Positions 15,977 to 23,898 of a DNA stretch of 64,000 nt are shown here, in pieces. Below the pieces are notes generated by a model. The model did no database searches. It was not told where the DNA came from and was given only the letters and a program-made list of their open reading frames with translations. Position numbers and translations under genes: made by a program. Numbering within the stretch: position 1 is the first letter of the stretch; each line of letters starts with the position of its first letter. The DNA comes from Bifidobacteriaceae bacterium (lineage in GTDB: Bacteria > Actinomycetota > Actinomycetes > Actinomycetales > Bifidobacteriaceae): NCBI GenBank assembly GCA_022651005.1, contig JALCQD010000003.1:248001-312000 (forward strand). Direction: 5' to 3'.

Positions 15977-16298
15977 CGCGTTCCTCCTCAAGTGGCTGAC
16001 GTCCAGTGTCAGCCTTCAATGCAATCCCTTACGCAACGATAGTCAGTGTTGACAGATGTGGTGAGTCAGGAGTGAAAGCGTGTCGAGAGCGTTGCGGCTA
16101 CTTCCATTTAATGAACTCAAAGTTGAAATATCTGCCCTCCGGCGCGTCATTTCAACTTTTTATTCGTGCCCGCTGCACAACATACGCGCAACCAGCTCTT
16201 ATTAAATGGGCCTATAACCCCCTATTTCGGCGCCAACACGCCTCTTGGAAGGTATAGAAAAACCGCCAGGAACGTAACGTTTCCAACGGTTTCAATCG
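15977..16298. other. 322-bp intergenic region upstream of aldo/keto reductase
   Basis: It contains an 11-bp inverted repeat AAAGTTGAAAT/ATTTCAACTTT (16119-16159) followed by T residues on the plus strand, and the tRNA-Ala terminator (16257-16292). No gene is seen. Confidence 0.5.
16257..16292 (-). terminator. Terminator of the tRNA-Ile/tRNA-Ala transcript
   Basis: On the minus strand AAACCG...CGGTTT with inner GGAA/TTCC pairing is followed by a T-run, directly after the tRNA-Ala 3' end. Confidence 0.75.
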
Positions 16299-16371
16299 TG
16301 GAGCTAGCCGGGTTCGAACCGGCGACCCTCTGCTTGCAAAGCAGATGCGCTACCAGCTGCGCCATAGCCCC
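16299..16371 (-). tRNA. tRNA-Ala (TGC anticodon)
   Basis: A 73-nt cloverleaf with anticodon TGC in CTTTGCAAG, a T-arm loop with GGTTCGAACC, and an acceptor stem of 7 pairs that includes the G3:U70 wobble, the alanine identity element. CCA is not encoded. Confidence 0.97.
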
Positions 16372-16391
16372 AAATTTATTTTTAGTTATTA

Positions 16392-16487
16392 GGTCTATGG
16401 CGCAGCCGTTCGCAACACAAGTGTTGCCCATCGCCTCGCTATTGAAAGCACACTGTGCTTTCAATGACGCTCCGGTGCCATAGCCCC
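16392..16487. repeat. Cloverleaf-like inverted-repeat element with tRNA-Ala 5'-end duplication
   Basis: The outer stem CTATGGC (16395-16401)/GCCATAG (16477-16483) encloses two perfect hairpins: GCAACAC/GTGTTGC (16412-16427) and ATTGAAAGCAC/GTGCTTTCAAT (16441-16465). The minus-strand 5' end (GGGGCTATGGC) is identical to the first 11 nt of the neighbouring tRNA-Ala. The AT-rich flank (ATTTATTTTT) is also repeated. Confidence 0.7.
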
Positions 16488-16516
16488 ATAAGCATTTATT
16501 TTTTAAGTAAACACTG

Positions 16517-16590
16517 TGGGCCCAGGAGGATTTGAACCTCCGACCTCATCCTTATCAGGGATGCGCTCTAACCAACTGAGCTATGGGCCC
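16517..16590 (-). tRNA. tRNA-Ile (GAT anticodon)
   Basis: A 74-nt cloverleaf with acceptor stem GGGCCCA, anticodon GAT in CTGATAAG, and T-arm GGTTCAAATCC. CCA is not encoded. It is probably co-transcribed with tRNA-Ala downstream on the minus strand. Confidence 0.97.
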
Positions 16591-16733
16591 AACATTGTGA
16601 TTGAAAAATCACACAAATGAATATGTTATTGGTTTGGCAAGAAATAGTCAATTCAGAGTGTCGGAATTTCACACCGGATACGCTCCGAGCGTGGCGCTGT
16701 TGCCAGTCGCTACAGCCCATGATGGAATGAAGT

Positions 16734-17192
16734 ATGACTACATATCAAGGAAATGAGCCGTCGGAGATCGTCTACACAGCAGTGGCGAACGTCACTGGTG
16801 GACGTACCGGCGAGGCCTACAGCACCGAACCCGACATGCATTTGAGCATGCGGTCCCCCAAGTCCATGGGCGGCCAGGGAGATGGCACCAACCCCGAGCA
16901 GCTGTTCGCTATGGGGTGGGGAGCCTGCTTCCAAGGCGCACTTGGACTTGCTGCCAAGGAAATGCGCATCAGCGGATTGAAGGTCTCCAAATCTAAAGTT
17001 CGCACGCACGTCTCCTTCGGCCCAGAAGGCGATTCTTTCGCCCTGTCAGTGAAGATCGAAGTGGCAATTCCCGGTCTGGAGCTCGATCAGGTGCAGAAGC
17101 TCGCTGAACGTACCCACGAGCTGTGCCCCTATTCCAAGGCCACGCGTGGCAACGTGCCAGTTGAGGTGATTGCGGTCGAAAGCCTCGACTGA
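16734..17192 (+). CDS. ohr: Organic hydroperoxide resistance protein (Ohr/OsmC family)
   Basis: A 152-residue thiol peroxidase that detoxifies organic and lipid hydroperoxides in the cytoplasm. The two redox cysteines are Cys65 (GWGACFQGAL) and Cys131 (HELCPYSKATRGN), both in family-typical contexts. Features such as NPEQLFAMGW and the C-terminal V-rich strand agree with Ohr more than OsmC. No OhrR regulator is adjacent. Confidence 0.92.
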   Translation: MTTYQGNEPSEIVYTAVANVTGGRTGEAYSTEPDMHLSMRSPKSMGGQGDGTNPEQLFAMGWGACFQGALGLAAKEMRISGLKVSKSKVRTHVSFGPEGDSFALSVKIEVAIPGLELDQVQKLAERTHELCPYSKATRGNVPVEVIAVESLD

Positions 17193-17285
17193 ACTGAATA
17201 CTTGGCGTTGAGTGTTGAGCGTCGAACGCCAGACGCTGAACGCCCGTATTGAGCGCCGGGCACGCGCTCTACGGTGATTTTGTGG

Positions 17286-17320
17286 AAGGCCGGCGGTTGA
17301 GGGTTCAGCCGCCGGCCTTT
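17286..17320 (+). terminator. Rho-independent terminator of ohr
   Basis: The stem AAGGCCGGCGG/CCGCCGGCCTT extends with weaker pairs to about 15 bp and ends in TTT. Confidence 0.85.
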
Positions 17321-17343
17321 CGCACCCCGTGGCAGGTATATTA

Positions 17344-17982
17344 GTGACCGTGGGAAGAAGATATGGGCGACAGCAGGCAAGACGCTCTGGCGAGCCCGTT
17401 GAAACGCTCCTCGATGATATTCGCGTCGTCGTGACCCGCAAACCCATCAAAAATCTGTATCTACGCGTTAAACCTCCCGACGGCCATCTCGAAATTTCAG
17501 CGCCCCAACGCATGGCCGATACCACTATCCGCAATTTCGTGCGTACCCGTCGCTCGTGGATTGACGAAATGCGCAATCGTGTCCAAGTAGCCGCCGCAGT
17601 GGGTGCTCTAGGCGGCGATGCCCCGCTGCCACTGGCGGAAAAGTGGACACCGGAGCGCACGCGCGTGGCCAAACGGCAGATGACCGCCCAGCTTGATGCG
17701 CTGCTGCCCAAGTGGACAGCGGTAGTCGGGAAGAGTCCCACGTCAATCAGCCTGCGCGCCATGAAGACGCGATGGGGTTCCTGCACGCCTCGTACAGGCA
17801 GAATTCGCCTCAATCTTGAGCTTGCAGACATCCCCGAGCAGTTCCTCGAATACGTCCTTGTGCACGAACTCACGCACCTGCACGCCTCTGGCCACGGTCC
17901 CCAATTTCAACGGCTGATGAGCCTGTATCTGCCTAATTGGCGTCAGCTGCGCAGCGAGCTCAACAAATACGTCATCTTCTAA
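17344..17982 (+). CDS. YgjP-like (DUF45/M48-type) zinc metallopeptidase
   Basis: A 212-residue predicted zinc metalloprotein. The HELTH motif (174-178) with a further His in SGHGPQFQRLM gives the HExxH...H zinc site, and RWGSC (143-147) is the conserved YgjP/DUF45 signature. The start is uncertain because the transcript leader after the ohr terminator is very short; GTG at 17344 is used, with GTG 17329 or 17350 possible. The substrate is unknown. Confidence 0.85.
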   Translation: MTVGRRYGRQQARRSGEPVETLLDDIRVVVTRKPIKNLYLRVKPPDGHLEISAPQRMADTTIRNFVRTRRSWIDEMRNRVQVAAAVGALGGDAPLPLAEKWTPERTRVAKRQMTAQLDALLPKWTAVVGKSPTSISLRAMKTRWGSCTPRTGRIRLNLELADIPEQFLEYVLVHELTHLHASGHGPQFQRLMSLYLPNWRQLRSELNKYVIF

Positions 17983-18100
17983 ACGCCGCGGCAGCCCAGA
18001 GTACCCCAGAGTAGCCCAGAATAAAGCCGCCAGAATGCGGATAAAGTTGAGAACAGTGAGCCGGATATAGCGGAACTCGAACTATGTGAAAGGACGCATG

Positions 18101-18850
18101 ATGACAGGAACAAAACGCGCGGTGGTGACGGGGGCGTCAAGCGGAATCGGAGCGGCAACGGTGCGCTCGTTGATCTCGGACGGATGGCACGTGGTGGCGC
18201 TGGCGCGCCGGGAAAAGCGCCTGGCAGAGCTCTCGGAACAGACCGGCTGCGAGTATTACGTCTGTGATGTAACGGACGAGGAATCCACGGAGCAGGCGGT
18301 GCGGCACGTGCTGGATCACGGCCCCGTCGACGCCCTGGTGAACTGCGCGGGAGGCGCGTTGGGCACGGATCGCGTCGCGCAGGCCAAGGTCGAGGAGTGG
18401 CGGTGGATGTATGAGACCAACGTGTTGGGCACCTTGCGCGTGACGCAGAAACTGCTGCCGGCAATCAAGGAGCGTCAAGGGTCGGTCGTGGTGATCTCGT
18501 CGACCGCTGGCATCGATCCGTACGAAGGTGGCGCCGGTTACTGCGGCGTGAAGGCGGCCGAGAAGACGCTGGCGCGCGTGCTCAGACTCGAGCAGCTGGG
18601 CGAGCCGGTTCGCATCATTGACATTGCTCCGGGCTTGGTAAAGACCGCGGAGTTCTCGCTGAATCGCCTTCACGGAGATCAGGCCGCAGCTGATGCCGTA
18701 TACGCTGGGGTGCCGAACCCGCTGACGGGTGACGACATCGCGGAGACAGTGCGCTGGGCGTTGGATCAGCCAGCAAGCGTCAACATCGACGAGGTAGTGG
18801 TGCGTCCGCGCGCCCAGGTCTCGTCTACGCAGGTGTATCGCGAACAGTAA
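18101..18850 (+). CDS. Short-chain dehydrogenase/reductase
   Basis: A 249-residue classical SDR. The cofactor loop is TGASSGIG near the N-terminus, NCAGG is the NAG-type motif, and the catalytic Ser, Tyr and Lys are in VISSTAGIDPYEGGAGYCGVK. It resembles the YdfG/serine-3-hydroxy acid dehydrogenase group by its APGLVKTAEFS segment. AGGA precedes the ATG at 18101 by 6 bp; an ATG at 18098 is also possible. Confidence 0.88.
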   Translation: MTGTKRAVVTGASSGIGAATVRSLISDGWHVVALARREKRLAELSEQTGCEYYVCDVTDEESTEQAVRHVLDHGPVDALVNCAGGALGTDRVAQAKVEEWRWMYETNVLGTLRVTQKLLPAIKERQGSVVVISSTAGIDPYEGGAGYCGVKAAEKTLARVLRLEQLGEPVRIIDIAPGLVKTAEFSLNRLHGDQAAADAVYAGVPNPLTGDDIAETVRWALDQPASVNIDEVVVRPRAQVSSTQVYREQ

Positions 18851-18864
18851 AGCAGCAAGAGAAA

Positions 18865-18912
18865 ACAAAAGGCTCCGTCCCTGCAACCATGCAAGGAACA
18901 GAGCCTTTTGTT
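18865..18912. terminator. Bidirectional terminator between SDR and dps
   Basis: ACAAAAGGCTC and GAGCCTTTTGT pair, with an inner TGCA/TGCA stem. There are T-runs on both strands, fitting the convergent genes. Confidence 0.85.
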
Positions 18913-18946
18913 AATTGTTCAGCGTTACTGAACTACGTCAGCTGTA

Positions 18947-19423
18947 CTACGCCAGGTGGCTGTGGAGGAACCACTGGAATTGCTCGAGCTCCTGGACGTG
19001 GTCCTGAATGATGTTCGAGCTGATGACGTCGAGCTCATCGAGTTCTGCGATGGCCTTGCGATCCGCAATGATGAAGGCATCGTAGTAATCGATCAACGCT
19101 TGAATGTAATACTCGGTTGAGGCGCGGCCCTTGGAAGCGAAGGGCTCCCAGTTGCGTGAACGCACCACTCCGTCGGGAGTGCCGTCGGGCTCTCCGCCCA
19201 ATGCGGCGATGCGTTCTGCGGTTTCGTCCGCCTGGTTGCGCACGGCGTCGACCTGTGGGTCAATCATTTCGTGAACGGCGATGAAATTCGGGCCGGTCAC
19301 ATTCCAATGAGCGTGCTTGAGAATGAGGGCTGCCTCGTTCTCCTGATACAGGCGATCCTGCAGAATTGAAACAGTCTTCTCGGCAGCGCCATCCTCGAGA
19401 CCTGGAACGGTGAACTTTGCCAT
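18947..19423 (-). CDS. dps: Dps-family ferritin-like DNA-protection protein
   Basis: A 158-residue four-helix-bundle protein that should form a 12-mer cage oxidising and storing iron using peroxide. The intersubunit ferroxidase residues are visible in KHAHWNVTGPNFIAVHEMIDPQVD, with His and acidic ligands, and ADETAERIAALGG continues the pattern. The start follows GAAAGGAG. The N-terminus lacks a Lys-rich tail, so DNA binding may be weak. Confidence 0.92.
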   Translation of the reverse strand: MAKFTVPGLEDGAAEKTVSILQDRLYQENEAALILKHAHWNVTGPNFIAVHEMIDPQVDAVRNQADETAERIAALGGEPDGTPDGVVRSRNWEPFASKGRASTEYYIQALIDYYDAFIIADRKAIAELDELDVISSNIIQDHVQELEQFQWFLHSHLA

Positions 19424-19458
19424 TTCGGCTCCTTTCTGGTGAACTTATCTCTCGCTTA

Positions 19459-20859
19459 TCAGCTTATCGAGGCTTCCTCGGAGTCACCAGTGGATTGGGT
19501 GAGAGCTGAATCGGAGCCTGTCGCCTTGACAGGGGTGTCATCCTCGCCATTTTTGGTTCCGGAAAGATTATCGTCGTCCTTGCGCTTGCGAATCTCGATG
19601 GTCTGGATGCGGCGGCCGTCCACTTCGGTGACCACCATGTCGTAGCCAGCGTCTTGATGCAGCACGTCGCCCACCTTTGCCATCACCCCGGTGTGCGCCA
19701 GGAAGTAGCCCGCAACCGTCTCGTAGGGGCCGTCCTCGAGCTCGATGCCTGTGAGATCGGCGAAGTCCTCGATGGTCATGCCGCCGTCCACCGTGGCAAC
19801 GCCGCCCACGAAGGCGGAGCCGTTGGCAGTATCCATCTCGGGGAGATCGTATTCATCGCGGATGTCGCCGATGAGCTCCTCGGTCATGTCCTCCAACGTC
19901 ACGATGCCGTCGGTGCCGCCGTATTCGTCGATGACGATGGCGAGATGAATGCCCCTCTTGCGCAGCAGGCTCAGCGAGGGCAGCAGACGTGAGGTTCCGG
20001 GAAGCGAAATGCCTTCGCGCGTTACGTCCGCAACGGTCTTGGCGTGATTGTCGCGCACATCGAGCAAGTCGCGTACGTGCACGAAGCCCAGGACGTTGTC
20101 GAAGTCCTCGCCGATGACGGGGTAGCGCGAGTAGGGCTTGTCGTGCACCTCGGCCGCCGCCTCCGCGATGGTCTGAGACCCCTCGAGGAAGGTGACGTCG
20201 GCGCGTGGGCGCATGACTTCGGACACGGTGGTTTCGGAGGCGTCGAACACGTCGTCCAGGATCACGCGCTCTTCCTGGCCGATGCGGGTGTTTGTGGACA
20301 CGAGAACGCGCAGCTCGTCGTCGCTGACCTCAGATTCGGTTTCGTTGGGATCAAAGCCCAGTAGGCGCACAAGGCCGTTGGTTGACTTTCCCAGCAGCCA
20401 GATGAACGGCGTGCAGATGGTGGCGAAAGTGTCGATGGCGGGAACCACGGCGCGCGCGATGCGTTCCGTTTGCTGCAGGGCGATGCGCTTGGGCACCAGT
20501 TCGGAGATGACGATAGAAACGTAGGAGATGACGATAGTGAGAATAATGGTGGTCAGCACGCTTGCCAGATTTGTGGAGACCCCCCATCCCTCGAGAACGG
20601 GGATGAGGAACGGAGCGATCGAGCTCGCTCCGAACGATGCGGAGAGGAAGCCCGTCACCGTGATACCGATTTGCACTGCTGAGAGGAATCTATTGGGGTC
20701 GTGCGCCACTTTGGCCACGCGCGCGCCCCGGACGTCCTCCTGCTCCATCTGTTCGATCTGAGAGCCACGCAGGGATACGAGCGCCAGCTCGGTGCCGGAG
20801 AAGACCGACCCGATGAGCATGAAGATGAGAATCAGCAGGATATTGAGCCACAAAGACAT
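19459..20859 (-). CDS. CNNM/CorC-type transporter or hemolysin-like protein
   Basis: A 466-residue protein with an N-terminal DUF21/CNNM membrane domain (GSVFSGTELALVSLRGSQIE and ISELVPKRIALQ are typical), two CBS domains (about 205-340; SRYPVIGE, IVIDEYGGTDGIVTLEDM) and a C-terminal CorC_HlyC domain. Such proteins are linked to Mg2+ or Co2+ efflux or exchange. The acidic Ser/Thr-rich C-terminal tail is variable. No clear ribosome site precedes the ATG. Confidence 0.9.
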   Translation of the reverse strand: MSLWLNILLILIFMLIGSVFSGTELALVSLRGSQIEQMEQEDVRGARVAKVAHDPNRFLSAVQIGITVTGFLSASFGASSIAPFLIPVLEGWGVSTNLASVLTTIILTIVISYVSIVISELVPKRIALQQTERIARAVVPAIDTFATICTPFIWLLGKSTNGLVRLLGFDPNETESEVSDDELRVLVSTNTRIGQEERVILDDVFDASETTVSEVMRPRADVTFLEGSQTIAEAAAEVHDKPYSRYPVIGEDFDNVLGFVHVRDLLDVRDNHAKTVADVTREGISLPGTSRLLPSLSLLRKRGIHLAIVIDEYGGTDGIVTLEDMTEELIGDIRDEYDLPEMDTANGSAFVGGVATVDGGMTIEDFADLTGIELEDGPYETVAGYFLAHTGVMAKVGDVLHQDAGYDMVVTEVDGRRIQTIEIRKRKDDDNLSGTKNGEDDTPVKATGSDSALTQSTGDSEEASIS

Positions 20860-20937
20860 ATTTCAACGATACGTCATGGGGTCGTATCTGGCGGGATTCC
20901 AGCGAACTGGCTGAATTGGTGTCTGCTCGCGGCTCAC

Positions 20938-23526
20938 TTACTCGCTGAATTTCTCGAAATGCTTCCTCAGGTGCTGCAGTGTGAGGCTGCGGTTCGCGCT
21001 CGTCCGGTCTGCGGTTCCATCCGTCACCAGATCGCGTGGCCTCCCCATCGCCAAAATCTTGCCTCCGTCGTCGCCACCGCGCGGCCCGAGATCGATAAGC
21101 CAGTCAGCGTTCGCCATCAAATCCATGTCGTGCGTGATCGCCAAAACGGTGGCTCCCTTGCTCAACAGCTTGTCAATGACACCAAGTAGCGTCTGCACAT
21201 CCAGTGGATGCAAGCCAATCGTGGGCTCGTCGAAAACGAACAGCGTTCCCTCCTGACGCCGATCCATATGCTTGACAAGCTTGAGGCGCTGCGCTTCGCC
21301 TCCCGACAGCGTGGGTGTGGCCTCACCGAGATGCAGATACCCCAGCCCCACCTCATCAAGCAGCCGCAGCTGACGGCGAATCGCAGGAACATGCGCGAAA
21401 ACCGGCAGGGCCTCACGCACTGATAGCGCCAGAACGTCGACGATGGAGCGGCCGTCCCACTCAATCTTCTGAATATCGTCGTTAAATCGCGAGCCGTGGC
21501 AGTAAGGGCACACCTCATCCATGTCGGGCATGTACTGGATGTCGAGCGTGAGATAGCCCAGGCCGTTGCAATGCGGGCAGGCGCCCTCCTTGCTGTTGGA
21601 CGAGAACGCGGCGATTCCCAGCCCCGCAGCCTTTGCCTCAGGCAGCTCGGCGAACAGCCGGCGCAGACGATCCATAACCCCCGAATACGTAGCCAGCGTG
21701 GAGCGGGCATTCTTGCCAACCGGGCTGGCATCGACGCTCACCACGTCGGTGAGACTCGTCTCCAACGAACTCACCTGAGCCGGCACCCGCTCGCCATGCG
21801 ATTTCCCGTAGGAGCCCTGTGCGCGAATGGCGGGAACAAGATTGTCGAGTACCAAACTCGTCTTGCCGGCGCCGGAGAAACCGGTGACCACGCTCATGCG
21901 GTTCTGGGGGAAGCGAGCGCTCGCGTCGTGCAGATTGTGCCAGTTCGCCACCGTGATGCTCGTTTCCGGAGGCTCTTCGCCGGATGCAGAAGACTTGTCG
22001 GTGGTGTGGCTGACGTTGCGCACTGTGAGCTGTGCGCTTCCGGAGAGGAACGGTCCGATGAGCGACCGCGGATTATGCTCCAGCTCCTCGGGGGTGCCGG
22101 TGCAGATGATCTGCCCGCCCTCTGATCCGGAACCGGGACCAATCTCGATCACCCAGTCGGCCGCTGCGATGACGTCCGTCTCATGATCCACCACGACGAG
22201 CGAATTGCCTTGTGCCACAAGGGCGTGGAAGATGTCGATGAGGCCGGTCACGTTGTCGGGGTGCAGGCCGATGGAGGGTTCGTCCAGAACGTAGAGCACG
22301 CCCGTGGTTTCGGTGCGCAGAGTGCGGGCCAGTTGGATGCGTTGGAGCTCGCCGGTAGACAGTGTATTGGCAGCGCGTGCGAGGCTCAGATAATCCAGAC
22401 CCAGCTCGAGGAGCGGGCGTAGGTCGTCGTCGAGCTCACGGAAAATTGTGGACCCCAGCGTTTCCATGTCGTCGGGCAGCTCTTCCTGAACGTGTGTGCG
22501 CCAGGCGGTGAGCTGGCCGAGTTGGAGGTTGGAGACTTGAGCGATGTCGAGCCCGCCCGCGTGCTGGGTGAGCAGCTTCGGGTCGAGCCGCGAGCCGTGG
22601 CACGTGGGGCAAGTGGCGAAATGGAAGAACCGGTTGATTTGGGCGATGCTGCGCGCCGACGTTGAGGTGCGTGCGGAGTCGAGGACCGCCTCGCTCGCGT
22701 TCTCGTACAGCGCGTTGTCCATGTGGAACACGCGTCCGGTGCCGCTCGACAGGTCGACGGGGTAATGCTTCTTCTCCCCGTGCAGCACGATGTCCTTTTC
22801 ACGCGCGGTGAGGTCCTTGTACGGTACATCGACCCGCACGTCGAGCGTGCGCACCACCTGCGGCATGAAGTTGCGACCGGGCAGGTGCCAGGAGGCGACG
22901 GCGCCGTCGTTGAGGCTCAGGTTCTCGTCGCCGATGAGCAGGCTCTCGTCGAGGCTGCGTACGGATCCGGTTCCATGACAGGTGGGGCAGGCACCGGTTG
23001 AGTTGAAGGCAAAGTCTTCGGCTGCGAAGGCCATGAATTTCACGCCGCATTTGGGGCACGCGATGATGCCCATGCCACTGCCGGGCTTGTTGGGCAAATC
23101 CATGGCGTGAGCGATGGCGAGGGTCGGCGCCAGTCTGTGGCCGTTGGGGCATACCGCCGAGCCGAGGCGCGAGAACGCCAGGCGCACCACGTTGAAGATT
23201 TCGCTGAGAGAGCCCACGGTGGAACGCTCGTTGGGGATGGAGGGCCGCTGACGCAGTGCCAATGCCGAGGGGATATGACGCACGCTGCGCACGTCGCTGC
23301 GCTTGTCTTGCGTGATGCGCCGGCGGGTGTAGGTGCTCAGCGCCTCCAGATAACGCCGCGACCCCTCCGCGTAGAGGATGCCCATGGCGAGCGAGCTTTT
23401 TCCAGAACCGGAAGGACCTGATATTGCGATGATTTTTCCCAGAGGGATGTCAACATCGATGTCCTTGAGATTGTTGACGTTGCCACCGCGCACCTCGATG
23501 GCGGTTGGCTGAGTTGTATCGCGCAT
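20938..23526 (-). CDS. UvrA-like ABC ATPase (UvrA paralogue, drug/DNA-damage type)
   Basis: An 862-residue UvrA-family tandem ABC ATPase. Visible are Walker A ISGPSGSGKSS and, in the second half, VTGFSGAGKTSLV; signature motifs LSTGELQRIQLARTL (first, non-canonical Thr and Leu) and LSGGEAQRLKLVKHM (second); and zinc-finger cysteine pairs CPKC, CPTCHG, CPHCNG and CPYCHG. It is about 100 residues shorter than housekeeping UvrA (about 950), as expected of class II UvrA paralogues that lack the UvrB-binding insert. These are linked to DNA-intercalating drug resistance or damage tolerance. The start at 23526 follows GGGAGG. Confidence 0.88.
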   Translation of the reverse strand: MRDTTQPTAIEVRGGNVNNLKDIDVDIPLGKIIAISGPSGSGKSSLAMGILYAEGSRRYLEALSTYTRRRITQDKRSDVRSVRHIPSALALRQRPSIPNERSTVGSLSEIFNVVRLAFSRLGSAVCPNGHRLAPTLAIAHAMDLPNKPGSGMGIIACPKCGVKFMAFAAEDFAFNSTGACPTCHGTGSVRSLDESLLIGDENLSLNDGAVASWHLPGRNFMPQVVRTLDVRVDVPYKDLTAREKDIVLHGEKKHYPVDLSSGTGRVFHMDNALYENASEAVLDSARTSTSARSIAQINRFFHFATCPTCHGSRLDPKLLTQHAGGLDIAQVSNLQLGQLTAWRTHVQEELPDDMETLGSTIFRELDDDLRPLLELGLDYLSLARAANTLSTGELQRIQLARTLRTETTGVLYVLDEPSIGLHPDNVTGLIDIFHALVAQGNSLVVVDHETDVIAAADWVIEIGPGSGSEGGQIICTGTPEELEHNPRSLIGPFLSGSAQLTVRNVSHTTDKSSASGEEPPETSITVANWHNLHDASARFPQNRMSVVTGFSGAGKTSLVLDNLVPAIRAQGSYGKSHGERVPAQVSSLETSLTDVVSVDASPVGKNARSTLATYSGVMDRLRRLFAELPEAKAAGLGIAAFSSNSKEGACPHCNGLGYLTLDIQYMPDMDEVCPYCHGSRFNDDIQKIEWDGRSIVDVLALSVREALPVFAHVPAIRRQLRLLDEVGLGYLHLGEATPTLSGGEAQRLKLVKHMDRRQEGTLFVFDEPTIGLHPLDVQTLLGVIDKLLSKGATVLAITHDMDLMANADWLIDLGPRGGDDGGKILAMGRPRDLVTDGTADRTSANRSLTLQHLRKHFEKFSE

Positions 23527-23898
23527 GGTGCCTCCCGGAAGTCTGCGATTCCAGAGTAGTGGTGGGAGGAATGTTGCGCCGAAAGTGAGGTGACTGCTTG
23601 GAGAGGTGTGTTGCAGAGGATAACGGGACTCTCCTCCCCTTAGCCAAGGTGGAGGGGAGCTTACCGTTCTTTCTGTCTTCTCTCCAAGCATGTTTCTCAC
23701 GCACGCTTCCCAGTAGTGTCCCATTGGGATTGTTAACGGAATGAAACGTAGTATCTTTTAATTTCTGCACTTTTAGGCCATATTGCTTGCAAACACTTGT
23801 GCTCACAGTGGTTCGGTTCTACCAGATAGTGCATAAAAGACTCGCCGGTGTGTTTAAAAATCAACGTGTTTAGAGAATGTGGTGTATCTATCCGCGTC
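23527..23898. other. 372-bp intergenic region upstream of the uvrA paralogue
   Basis: It holds the promoter side of the uvrA-like gene. An imperfect hairpin CCTCCCCTT/AAGGTGGAGG lies near 23630-23650. No convincing gene, RNA or named regulator site is seen. Confidence 0.4.

Noticed and set aside
16372-16516. Third tRNA gene between tRNA-Ile and tRNA-Ala
   Set aside because: The arms do not give a proper anticodon loop and T-arm; only the acceptor-like stem matches tRNA-Ala.
23733-23834. Possible 33-residue minus-strand ORF downstream of metY
   Set aside because: No good ribosome site and no recognisable similarity; the region is better explained as intergenic.
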